A stretch of 64,000 nt of DNA, taken from the NCBI RefSeq assembly GCF_018294505.1, contig NC_057811.1, forward strand, positions 408,047,452-408,111,451. Direction: 5' to 3'. Position numbers and translations under genes: made by a program. A model generated the notes under the pieces. The model was not told where the DNA came from, ran no database searches, and was given only the letters and a program-made list of their open reading frames with translations. This stretch comes from Triticum aestivum. Taxonomy: Eukaryota > Streptophyta > Magnoliopsida > Poales > Poaceae. The stretch's first letter is position 1. Every line of letters begins with the position of its first letter. Shown in pieces: positions 42,818-52,873 of this stretch.

Positions 42818-42831
42818 AAGCTTGGGGATGC
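42818..42831 (+). promoter_or_regulatory. Polypurine tract of the non-autonomous Gypsy
   Basis: AAGCTTGGGGATGC directly abuts the 3' LTR at 42832. The same motif is repeated inside the element and in its relative. Confidence 0.75.
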
Positions 42832-44526
42832 TGATACGTCTCCAACGTATCTATAATTTATGAAGTATTCATGCTATTATATTCTCCATCTTAGATGTTT
42901 TATATGCATTTATATGCTATTTTATATGATTTTTGGGACAAACCTATTAACCTAGAGCCCAGTGCCAGTTTCTGTTTTTTCCTTGTTTTTGAGTTTTACA
43001 GAAAAGGAATACCAAAAGGAGTCCAATTGACGTGCCAATTTTTGATGATTTTTTATGGACCAAAAGAAGCCCCCGGAGTAAAGGAGTTGGGCCAGAAGAG
43101 TCCCGAGCCATCCACGAGGGTGGAGGGCGCGCCCACCCCCCTAGGCGTGCGCCCCTATCTCGTGGATGACTCGGAGACCCCCCCCTGACGTGAGACCTAC
43201 GCCAAAAATTCCTATAAATACAGAAACCCCCAGAAATAAACCTAGATCGGGAGTTCCGCCACAGCAGGCCTCTGTAGCCACCAAAAACCAATCGGGACCC
43301 TGTTCCGGCACCCTGCCGGAGGGGGGATCCCTCACCGGTGGCCATCTTCATCATCCCAGCGCTCTCCATGATGAGGAGGGAGTAGTTCACCCTCGGGGCT
43401 GAGGGTATGTACTAGTAGCTATGTGTTTGATCTCTCTCTCTCTCTCTCGTGTTCTTGATTCGGCACGATCTTGATGTACCGCGAGCTTTGGTATTATAGT
43501 TGGATCTTATGATGTTTCTCCCCCTCTACCCTCTTGTAATGGATTGAGTTTTCCCTTTGAAGTTATCTTATCGGATTGAGTCTTGAAGCATTTGAGAACA
43601 CTTGATGTATGTCTTGCATGTGTTTATCTGCGGTGACAATGGGATATTCACGTGATCCAGTTGATGTATGTTTTGGTGATCAACTTGCGAGTTCCGTAAC
43701 CTCGTGAACTTATGCATAGGGGTTGGCACACGTTTTCGTCTTGACTCTCCGGTAGAAACTTTGTGGCACTCTTTGAAGTTCTTTATGTTGGTTGAATAGA
43801 TGAATCTGAGATTGTGTGATGCATATCGTATACTCATACCCACGGATACTTGAGGTGACATTGGAGTATCTAGGTGACATTAGGGTTTTGGTTGATTTGT
43901 ATCTTAAGGTGTTATTCTAGTACGGACTCTATGATAGATCGAACGGAAAGAATAGCTTCATGTTATTTTACTACGGACTCTTGAATAGATCGATCGGAAA
44001 GGATAACTTTGAGGTGGTTTCGTACCCTACAATAATCTCTTCGTTTGTTCTCCGCTATTAGTGACTTTGGAGTGACTCTTTGTTGCATGCTGAGGGATAG
44101 TTATAGGATCCAATTATGTTATTATTGCCGAGAGAACTTGCACTAGTGAAAGTATGAACCCTAGGCCTTGTTTCCTAGCATTGCAATACCGTTTACGCTC
44201 ACTTTTACCACTTGTTACCTTGCTGTTTTTATATTTTCAGATTACAAAAACCTATATCTACCATCCATAGTGCACTTGTATCACCATCTCTTCGCCGAAC
44301 TAGTGCACCTATACAATTTACCATTGTATTGGGTGTGTTGGGGACACAAGAGACTCTTTGTTATTTGGTTGCAGGGTTGTTTGAGAGAGACCATCTTCAT
44401 CCGACGCCTCCCACGGATTGATAAACCTTAGGTCATCCCTTGAGGGAAATTTGGTACTGTCCTACAAACCTCTGCACTTGGAGGCCCAACAACGTCTACA
44501 AGAAGAAGGTTGCGTAGTAGACATCA
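42832..44526 (+). repeat. 3' LTR of the non-autonomous Gypsy
   Basis: This 1695-bp copy with TGATACGTC...GACATCA ends is followed by GCGAT. It is shorter than the 5' LTR mainly through the TC run (43431-43448). Confidence 0.92.
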
Positions 44527-44865
44527 GCGATGGAGGAAGCCGATGCACACCGTCCTCTTGGAGCCGGCGCTGGCGCGGGCGAAGGTCCTCCGCGCCCTTG
44601 TTTGCTGCCGTCGTGTGGGCAGATCCAGCCCACCCGCCTAAGCGACATCTCACCCACCTGAGGTATAACTTCTTGTACTGGTCCAGCTCCCCATGTCGCT
44701 GCATGCGGGCTTCCGACAATTTGGCGCATGTGTGGTTGTTCACTTAAGGGAGGGTAGTGTACCGCACGTGAAGGACAGGAAGTGCGACCAGGACGCGTGG
44801 ATCGTTAGTTCGTCGGAAGTAGTAGTTTTCTTCACTGTATGTTAAATAAAGAGTTTCGTTTCGTA
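44527..44865 (+). other. Module C, part after the Gypsy insertion, and upstream region of module D
   Basis: The text continues module C: GGAGCCGGCGCTGGCGCGGG, GTGTGGGCAGATCC, then TCCAGCTCCCCATGTCGCTG. From about 44725, GGTTGTTCACTTAAGG and GTGTACCGCACGTGAAGG match the upstream flank of module A (GGTTGTTTACCTACGG, GTGTACCACGCATG). Modules C and D are therefore directly adjacent, which points to tandem duplication. Confidence 0.45.
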
Positions 44866-45570
44866 CTTACACAATTTAAAATGATTGTTATGGAGAGAAT
44901 AAGAAAACCACTCCACTATATATTAGTAGTATACTCGGGTACTATATGGACGCAGCTTCATTGACTTAGTGCACCTGCCTTTGGGTGTATGACAGGTGGG
45001 CCCAAAATGTGGCTGGCCCACCTGTCATACAGCCAAAGGCAGGTGTAGTTAAGGCACCGGAGCTCAGTCTGTACTACAGTATATATGTAGTACTATATAA
45101 GGTGGAGCCTCAGCGATTGTTCGCTAGGGTTTGCACTCGCCACACTCTTGCCGCACTACATATATATACACGCTGGAGGCTCAGTGTTCCTTTGCTAGAG
45201 TTTGCTATATTCACAGTCTCTCACCCTCTTCACTAGATCTAAACAAGACTGCGTTGGCCTCTATCTCTCTCTCCCCCCTCACAGCTGGTGAAGGAGGCGT
45301 CCGGATCCCGTCGCACCGGGAAGGGGAGGAGGTGCAGCGTTCACTCTATCGCCTTCGGCGAGGGAGGCAATCTACTGCCGGATGTGCTGTTCTCTTTCAC
45401 CCAGCGCCTGTGCGGGAGGTCCACCGACCCCTTCTTCCTCGCTGCCGTACGTAGTGTGGGCAGATCCGGCCTCCCGCCGCATCCCGACGACCCTAATGCA
45501 TAAGTTTCTTTGAAACCGTCATTGCTCTAGCTGCATGCGGATCTTTTACGATTCTATAGTCCAATCTAGG
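44866..45570 (+). ncRNA. Module D: promoter cluster and leader of a candidate non-coding unit
   Basis: There are three TATA-like sites: 44917-44923 with the conserved TTATGGAGAGAATAAG and CCACT upstream, 45094-45100 (TATATAA) and 45161-45169 (TATATATAC). The last two each precede a GCTNGAGGCTCAG/GCCTCAGCG-like start. The leader has CTCTCTCTCC, GGCGTCCGGATCCCGTCGC and TTCGGCGAGGGAGGC, matching modules A to C. Frames here (67-107 codons) are not conserved. A hairpin at 44972-45045 lies between the first and second TATA sites. Confidence 0.4.
44972..45045 (+). other. Near-perfect 31-bp hairpin, miRNA-precursor-like
   Basis: The left arm 44972-45002 (CACCTGCCTTTGG...GACAGGTGGGCC) pairs with the right arm 45015-45045 (GGCCCACCTGTC...CCAAAGGCAGGTG) at 30 of 31 positions, around a 12-base loop. 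It lies about 50 bases downstream of a TATA box. It may be a young miRNA-like locus or a tiny MITE; GACAGGTGGGCC is a motif also common in grass repeats. Confidence 0.85.
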
Positions 45571-45829
45571 TCTTGGTTCAAAGAGGAAAGAAGGGTGCGG
45601 TGGGGTGGATCATGAATCTAGGACGTGGTTCAATGAGGAAAGGAGGGACGGAAAGTAGTATAGACTGGCTATCCAGCCGCTTTGTTGGTCGAAAAGGGAA
45701 AAAGGGGGTAACCCAGTACACACATCTATAAGGAATCTACCTCTTTGTTGGAAAAGGAAAGAAACTGGGGGGGGTCGGGTAGTTTGTGCAGGAGTAGATT
45801 TGCTGCCCTCACATAGGAAAAAGGTTCAA
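45571..45829. other. Non-coding stretch with a short duplicated purine-rich segment
   Basis: TCTAGGTCTTGGTTCAAAGA and TCTAGGACGTGGTTCAATGA occur about 50 bp apart, each followed by GGAAAG-rich sequence. No gene is visible. Confidence 0.5.
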
Positions 45830-46282
45830 AGAGAACAAATATGGGACCAACGCAGATATGCTACTTGGCAACATACTCTGCATCACTCATTTATACGTGT
45901 GGACGCACATGGTGCTGGCATGTCCCATGTCCCATGTCCCATCTCCCATACAACTATTTTGTTGTTGTTAATCTAAGAATGCCACTGGTAAACTGAAGCA
46001 ATGCCATTGTTAAAAGTAAATTACATTTTTAATGAATGTTATTTTAAGAGAATTTCTCTGTTAATATGAATCAATGCAACCGTTTTAGAAATGCTACTGT
46101 CCTATACTTTGTTTTCCATCAAGACAAGGTAGATGCTTCTTTTTGTGCCCGCATGTTTCACCCTCCTTTATTGGCCAGTAATTGATTCCTTTTTTGCCTC
46201 CGTTAAAACAGGGATATCTATTCAACTTGTTGCTATTGCGTCATTTTGCTTGGATACGCGAAGGACTTTTGTTTCAAGAGTG

Positions 46283-46348
46283 TTTTGTGCAGTTCAACAT
46301 GAATGTCACACCGGCTACTTTGCTTAATTTTAGTTGAACTACACAAAA
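46283..46348 (+). other. Foldback in array unit 1
   Basis: TTTTGTGCAGTTCAA (46283-46297) pairs with TTGAACTACACAAAA (46334-46348) at 14 of 15 positions around a loop of about 36 bases. Confidence 0.75.
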
Positions 46349-47550
46349 GGAGATCGGATTCCCATATATGTGTTGAGAGATTTCGTTCAAATCCTCCTCG
46401 CGAGTTGTTCCAAATCTTGGTCGACTTTCATCCACACGATGCAGTGTGCTTTGAGATTGTGCTACTTTTATTGGTACTGTTCTGGATAAATGTTGAATTG
46501 AAGCTATTGAACTGCTCTCTTTTACCATTAAGTGAGCAAAAATTGTTCCAACCCACACATGATGCTTGTTTCTTTGTTACAACAAACTCTGCATCACCCC
46601 CTTTATAAGTAGATGGAAGCACATGGTGTTGTTGCGCCCACTCTCCCCTGGAACTATTTATGCTTTTTCTTAATCTAATGCTGCTGGTAAAATTAAGCAA
46701 TGCCACTCTTAGAATTAACTACCGAACTGTTTTAAGAGAATTTCTCTGTTAATATGAATCAATGCAACCCTTTTAGAAATGCTACTGTCCTATACTTTGT
46801 TTTCCATCAAGATAAGGTAGATGCTTCTTTTTGTGGCCGCATGTTTCATCCTCCTTTATTGGCCAGTAATTGTTTCCTTTTTTGCCTCTGTTAAAACAGG
46901 GATATCTATTTAAGTTGTTGCTATAGCGAACTTAAATGTCACACCGGCAACTTTGCTGATTTCAGTGCAACTGCACAAAACGAGATTGGATTTCCTATTC
47001 GTGTTGGTAGATTCATATTTTATCTTGGTCATCTCATTAAAGGTCAGTACAGGCCTTCATCCACATGATTGTGTAGTGTGCTTTGAGATGTTGTGCTACT
47101 TGTATTGGTACTATTTTAAATAAATGTTGAATTGAAGCTATTGTATTGCTGTCTTTTCCCATTAAGTAGTGAAAAAATGGGACCAACCCAGACATGATGC
47201 TTGTTGCTTTGCTACAACAAACTCTGCATCACCTCCTTTATAAGTAGATGGAAGCACATGTTGTTGTTGCACCCACTCTCCCTGGAACTGTTTATGCTTT
47301 TTGTTGATCTGATGCCGCTGGTAAAATTAAGCAATGCCACTCTCAGAATTAACTACTGAATCTTAGTTCAAAACTGCAACACTTATTAGGTATTGGCGGG
47401 ATTACCATTTTTTTGGCCGCATGTTTCATCCTCCTTTATTGGCCAGTAATTTATTCCTTTTTTGCCTCTGTTAAAACAGGGATATCTATTAAACTTGTTG
47501 CTATTGCGACATTTTGCTTCGCTACGCGAAACACTTATGTTTTAAGAGTG

Positions 47551-47616
47551 TTTTGTGCAGTTCAACTTGAATGTCACACTGGCGACTTTGCTTAATTTTG
47601 GTGGAACTGCACAAAA
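47551..47616 (+). other. Foldback in array unit 3
   Basis: TTTTGTGCAGTTC (47551-47563) pairs with GAACTGCACAAAA (47604-47616) over 13 perfect base pairs. Loop length is close to that in unit 1. Unit 2 keeps only the right arm (near 46970). Confidence 0.75.
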
Positions 47617-48800
47617 GGAGATCGGATTTTCATATATGTGTTGGGATATGTTTCCAGTCCTCCTCGCGAGTTGTTTCTAATCTTGGTCAAGAAAGGTCAG
47701 TACGGACTTTCATCCACATGATGCTGCAGTGTGCTTTGAGATCTTGTGCTACTTGTATTGGTACTGTTTTGGATAAATGTTGAATTAAAGTTATTGAACT
47801 GCTGTCTTTTACCATTAAGTGAGCAAAAATTGTTCCAACCCAGACATGCTGCTTGTTTCTTTGTTACAACAAAACTCTGCATCACCCCCTTTATAAGTAG
47901 ATGGACGCACATGCTGTTGTTGCGCCCACTCTCCCTCGAACTGTTTATGCTTTTTGTTAATCTAATGCCGCTGGTAAAGTTAAGCAATGTCACTCTCAGA
48001 ATTAACTACCGAATCTTAGTTCAAAACTGCAACACTTGTTAGGGATTGGCGGGAGTACCATTTTTGTGGTTGCATGTTTCATCCTCCTTTATTGGCCAGT
48101 AATTGAATCCTTTTTTGCCTCTGTTAAAACAGGGATATCTATTCAACTTCTTGCTATTGCGACATTTTGCTTCGCTTAATTTTGGTGGAACTACACGAAA
48201 GGAGACCGGATTTCCATATAGATGTTGAGATCTCTTTCAGGTCTTCCTCACGAGTTATTTCAAATCTTGGTCTTGAAAGGTCAGTACCGACTTACCGACT
48301 TTCCTCAGAATTAACTACTGAATCTTAGTTCAAAACTGCAACACTTGTTAGGGATCGGCGGGAGTACCATTTCTGTTAGGGATCGGCCGGAGTACATGTT
48401 TAAGAAATGTATTGTTCAGATAATGTCTCTGTTATTATATATCAGTTACAGTGTTTTACAAATGGTACTATCCTGCTTTGTAGTTCTTTCTACATGTTTA
48501 ACCAAGGTATTGTTAAGATAATGTCTCTGTTAAAATGAATCAGTCGCATTGTTTTAGGAATGGTACTTTTCTGCTTTGTCAATCTTTATACATGTTGAAA
48601 CAAGGCATTGTTAGGATAATGTCTCAGTTAATATGAATGAATCACACTGACTGAGAATTGCTACTCTCCTGCTTTGTTTCCCATTAAGATAAGGTAGATC
48701 AGTAGATGTTTTTCTTCTAGGAGTACAAGTCATCAACCGTTATTTCTCAGTAATTGTTTCCCTTATACCTATTGTTGCTTACAGGGATATCAAAATTAAA

Positions 48801-50005
48801 GCTCAGTTTTATTCCGACTTTGATTTTAGTTGAACTGCAAAAAAGGAGCCAATGTGTCTAAGGCAAACTGCTGCATTAGTGGGTCCAGTTGGTCTTACCA
48901 CTTTGCAGAAAGAAGCAGCCACTGTATGCGCTACATTACAGAAGGAATGATCGAGAAGCTTTACAGAGTATTAGTAGACGCTTGTGACATGACTAGTCTA
49001 CAGAGATCATAGGAAACTCTACAGCACGTGGAGTGCACTGGGCAAAAAGTGCCCAAAAAAGTACAAGCCAGGACATGACTCCAAGTCTGTGAATGTCATT
49101 CTAAGCAACAATGATGGGGCATCTGGGTATGGTAATCTGTTTACCGTACTTTCAGTTTGTTAGTCCACCGTTTGGTGGGTTGACACTGGGGCCAATATTC
49201 ATGTGTGTGCTGATGTGTCTTTGTTTTCTTGCAGCATATAAATACGAAATCCACAGGGATGCTCAGCTTGATTTTAGTGGAACTGCACAAAATGTTCAGA
49301 TGGTTCGTGTCCTCCATAATACTTCATCATGCACAATACATGGAATGGTTCTCTAATCATTCGTTGTCACCTTGAGCCACCGGACTATCAGATGACAAAC
49401 TGATGACAAACCCTGCCTGTTCCACAATCATAGGCATTACATATTTTGAATGGGAAAAGCTTGTCAAAGTTTAATCATTGATGTTAGCAAGAAGACATTA
49501 GTTTAATATATTGGAATTGGAAAACCTTGTCAAATTTTGCTCATTGATGTTAGCCAGAAGACATGCATTTGATATTTTTGAGTGGGACGCCCTTTGCTGT
49601 GAGCAACGTCGATCGTTTTTTCCTATTCCTGTCTTCAGTTCAGAAGTAAATATTTACTCTGCTGAGATGCATAGTCACATGAATGTTGACTTATGTAAGG
49701 TATTTTAAGAGTTTGTTCTGAATGTTGTCTATGTAATGCCAGGCGTTGTGAGTTTGATTGCAAAGTTGAGCTTGGAATGTTGTGGCATGCGGCATCACGA
49801 GCTATTCACCGTGCCTCCTGAGAATAATGCTTCATATTGTTTTGCATGTTGAGCTAATGCGTGTGATTTGCATGTTAAGAAGATCATCCTCTTCTGTTGT
49901 TTCTATGCTTAAGAAGTTCATTGTCATATGTTTCATTCATAGGCTATACGACAACTCGGGTAGGTTAGAGGTGAAACCATATGATCTTCCGACCAACTCA
50001 TCATC
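48801..50005 (+). ncRNA. 3' end of module D: exon-like terminal segment and AT-rich tail
   Basis: GGATGCTCAGCTTGATTTTA, then GTGGAACTGCACAAAATG, begins at 49257 after AATCCACAG, and matches the segments at 31749 and 35480. Upstream, TGTTTTCTTGCAG (near 49233) is another acceptor-like site. Downstream, 49440-49700 repeats GAATGGGAAAAGCTTGTCAA/GAATTGGAAAACCTTGTCAA. No conserved frame is present; ORFs of 60-81 codons have no recognisable domain. I read it as the end of the candidate non-coding transcript. Confidence 0.33.
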
Positions 50006-50008
50006 TTA

Positions 50009-50289
50009 GGCCGTGATTGGATCGTCGTTTTCCAACCAAAACCGCTTGTAAAACTGACGCTTGTAAATAAAAGAAGATGGTCTCGGGCGAAGCGCTTGGT
50101 TGGTCGATTTCGACTACTAAGATATACACTGGTCTCTCAAATTACATGCGTAACACGCCGGTTTTTGTTACAGACCTCGGGCCCTCGATTTCATTACGCC
50201 TGTATTTTACGCGTTGTTTCCGATGACGAGTAAATTACACTTGTATCTTAATACAGGTGTGAAATAAACCAGAGCTCCCAAGCGCGACC
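50009..50289. mobile_element. Tourist-like (PIF/Harbinger) MITE, 281 bp
   Basis: The ends are GGCCGTGATTGG and, inverted, GGTCGCGCTTGG (9 of 12 match), flanked by TTA on both sides (50006-50008 and 50290-50292). The interior has no coding capacity. Confidence 0.7.
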
Positions 50290-50292
50290 TTA

Positions 50293-51410
50293 CTGTTCAT
50301 GCCGTCTCGGTCTCTCGAAGGTGATCATAGGTGTCTGATGATCCTAGCTTCCTGAATGAGGAGCGGGCGCTGTATCAGACCATCCGTAGGGCCCACGAGG
50401 CCCTCTTCGTTGTCCGTCGAGTTGTTGCGCTCGTCGTGGCACCGAGCATTGTCAACATGGTCAACGAACATGAGGATTCATGAGATGACTTTATTTTTAC
50501 TGGATAACAGTAGGGACCCACTAGGGCCATAGCCGTACGTACGCGAGTTCCTCCTTATTATATACAACTATATAATTGTTTTCTTCCTCCTGGTTTCCTG
50601 ACATCACGGTCCCACACTATCGTCAACCTATATAGTCAATAAACGAGAGAATTGCACAAGGAGCGGCCGACAATTGGGACCCAGCAGCTCGAGTAGTATT
50701 TTTTTAGGTGTAAGCGGAGTTTTTCTTGAGAGATGTTTTTGTTGTTGTTCAGAGGAGCAGGGTATCAACTGGGTGGGCCGTGGCCCGTCTAGCCCAAGCT
50801 ATTATTTTATGCCGACCAAATAACCAGCCCAGATATTATTATTTTTCTAGCTGAAAATGGCTAGCCCAGCTATACTTTTTTGCAGAATACCCAACCCAGG
50901 TCAACCTGTTATTATCCGCCCTGCTGGGCTGTAAATCTTTCCTATTAGACCTAACAAGAAAATTGGCTTTAAGAAATAATAAATGGGATGTAACTATAAA
51001 AACGGTGATATAAATATACAAAAACGCACCAAGTAGGTAATTAGTTTCAAAAATATTATTGTTGAATTTGGAAATTTTCATTTCATTACTTATTGCGCGT
51101 GCAGTATTTTTTTAGATTTTTACCTAATACAAATTCATTTTGAAATTATATTTAATCTGACTCGAAATTTTGGGATAATTTTTTTTGGATCCCATCGAAA
51201 TGTGGGATTTTTGGTTGAATTCTGTTTTGAGAGGTTGGTTTAAATTATTAATCATTGTCCTGGCTAGAAAATGGGCTGTAATTTTAACAGACCGTAAATG
51301 GGTTGTTGTAAATTCCATTAGAATTCAAAAATGGGTTGTACACTATTACAAATCGCAAATGGGCTATATGTTCTCTGCCACAGATCTGATGCTCACTCGT
51401 GGGCCTACTA
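50293..51410. other. AT-rich non-coding stretch
   Basis: No supported gene. From about 50700 repeated phrases such as GGCTAGCCCAGC, ATGGGCTGTAA and ATGGGTTGT suggest an old dispersed repeat that continues into the next block. Confidence 0.4.
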
Positions 51411-52868
51411 TTTTTTTGAGAATTATAGTCAGTGACGCGTACGGAAGGCTTGTGGGCCTACTAAGGCGTACAGAAGGCTTTGTAAACTTATAGTCAAGAC
51501 ACGATTCTAGCAGCAGTGGTCGTTGGATGTCCATCCAACGGCTGTAGTGCTTCTTCAATCTTGGATATTCTTGCTTCAGCCGCCCAAACCACCGCCTGCT
51601 ACCACCTCCCGTGGCCGGCTGTGCTGTCGCGCAGGCTTCACCGGCCCACTCTAGTCCCAAACGTCGTCCAGGCCATTCCTCTACTCACCAACACCTCCTG
51701 TTCTTCACCGCTGACGGTAGCTTCACACCGCAGCCGAACCAGTGAACCCTCATACTCCCCTCCGCGTGGGCATCCACTGCTGTGTCTTCGCCGGCTCCGG
51801 GTCATTCCCTTCGTAATACTCACCATCGTTCACTACATAGGTTCTCTCGGCGCGGGGTGGTCAACTTTATCAACAAACGACAGCCATCGGGGACAGAGAT
51901 CCAGTGCCTTGCCCACAGCAAGGAACGACGTAACTGGCGGCCAGCCATCCGTTGGATCAGGGAGGGGGGCTCAGATGAGGCATGTATGTGGATTGGCTGA
52001 CAGTAGGGACGCACATGGCCCATGGCCGCACGCAGCAAGTGCCCTCCGTATTATGCGAAAACAAATAATTTCTCCCCCTGACAGGTTTGACCCACCAGCT
52101 ACATCTTCACACGCAAGGAAGTGCTTCCTTTATTACGCAGAAATGAAAAGTTTCCTCTCCGTGACAGCTGGGGCCCACCAGCTTTATTATGATCCTTTTC
52201 GTGAAAATATAGATTGCACCGAAGATCCTAAATTGTTTTCTTTTTATTCTAACTCGAAATAGAAGAAATACAAAACTAGAAAACATCTTCGCACACAAGG
52301 AACTGCCACTTTATTACGCGAAAAAAATTGATTCCCCCTGCTAGCTTGGACCCACCAGATTTGTAGGCTGACTTGTGGGCCTACTAAGTTAACGCATACG
52401 CAGGGCTTTGTCAACTTAGTCAATAAGTGATTCTAACTGCACTGACCGTTCGATGTTAATCCAATGGCCAAGCTGCGTCTTCAACCTCTGGTCTTGTCGC
52501 TCCAGCTGCCCAAACCTGCGCCCGCCGTACCGCCTGCACTAGCCTCCCGTGGCCGGCTGTGCTGCCGCATAGGCCTCACCGCCCGACCATACTACTACTG
52601 GTCAGGCCTTTCCTCTACTCACCCACACCCCCTGTTATTCTCCGGAGACGGCAGCCTCAAACCGCAGCCGAATAAGTCAACCCTCATACTCCCCTCCGCA
52701 TGGGCATCCACTGCTGCTTATTCCCCAGCTCCGGGTCGTTCCCTTCCTAGGTCGCGCCGTCGTCCACCACCTTGGTGCTCTCGGGCAGTACGGCGTCGTC
52801 AACGCGGTCAACAAACGACAGCCATTAGAAGAGGACTGTAAGTGGAGATGCTGACAGCTGGGTCCATG
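51411..52868. repeat. Unclassified dispersed repeat with a 934-bp-spaced internal duplication
   Basis: Blocks at about 51440-51850 and 52370-52790 share TGTGGGCCTACTAAG, CTCCCGTGGCCGGCTGTGCTG, CCATTCCTCTACTCACC-like text and CCTCATACTCCCCTCCGC. The last begins at 51745 and 52679 respectively (spacing 934). Between them a subunit, TTATTACGCGAAA...GACAG(C)T...CCCACCAG, repeats about three times (near 52050, 52133 and 52312). I recognise it only as a common Triticeae repeat. The 248-codon frame at 51516-52262 has no domain. Confidence 0.65.
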
Positions 52869-52873
52869 GCCGC

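Larger units (their letters stand above)
36830..44526 (+). mobile_element. Non-autonomous Gypsy (Athila-type), 7.7 kb
   Basis: The LTRs are 36830-38541 (1712 bp) and 42832-44526 (1695 bp), starting TGATACGTCTCCAACG and ending GTAGACATCA. The target duplication is GCAAT/GCGAT with one mismatch. The PBS TGGCGCCGTTGCCGGGGAG (tRNA-Asp type) and a purine tract (AAGCTTGGGGATGC) are present. The 4.3-kb interior has one ORF (38667-39314) and no gag core, protease, RT or integrase. Its non-coding interior matches the Athila-type element at 55-64 kb, which is therefore a likely autonomous partner. LTRs differ by about 56 sites (3.3%) by hand count. It is inserted in module C. Confidence 0.9.
45830..48800 (+). 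repeat. Tandem array of about five degenerate 580-690-bp units
   Basis: The landmark CGCATGTTTCA...CCTCCTTTATTGGCCAGTAA begins at about 46148, 46836, 47416 and 48068, giving spacings of 688, 580 and 652. A decayed fifth unit starts near 48712 (CATCAACCGTTATTTCTCAG). Each unit has AAACAG|GGATATCTATT, which looks like a splice acceptor, then in several a TTTTGTGCAGTT/AACTGCACAAAA foldback, then AGTGAGCAAAAATTG, CTCTGCATCACC and TTAAGCAATGCCACT. A partial unit precedes the array from about 45830. No frame is conserved across units. Confidence 0.85.

Noticed and set aside
51516..52262. 248-codon ORF
   Set aside because: It lies across a duplicated dispersed repeat; the second copy of the repeat does not keep the frame.
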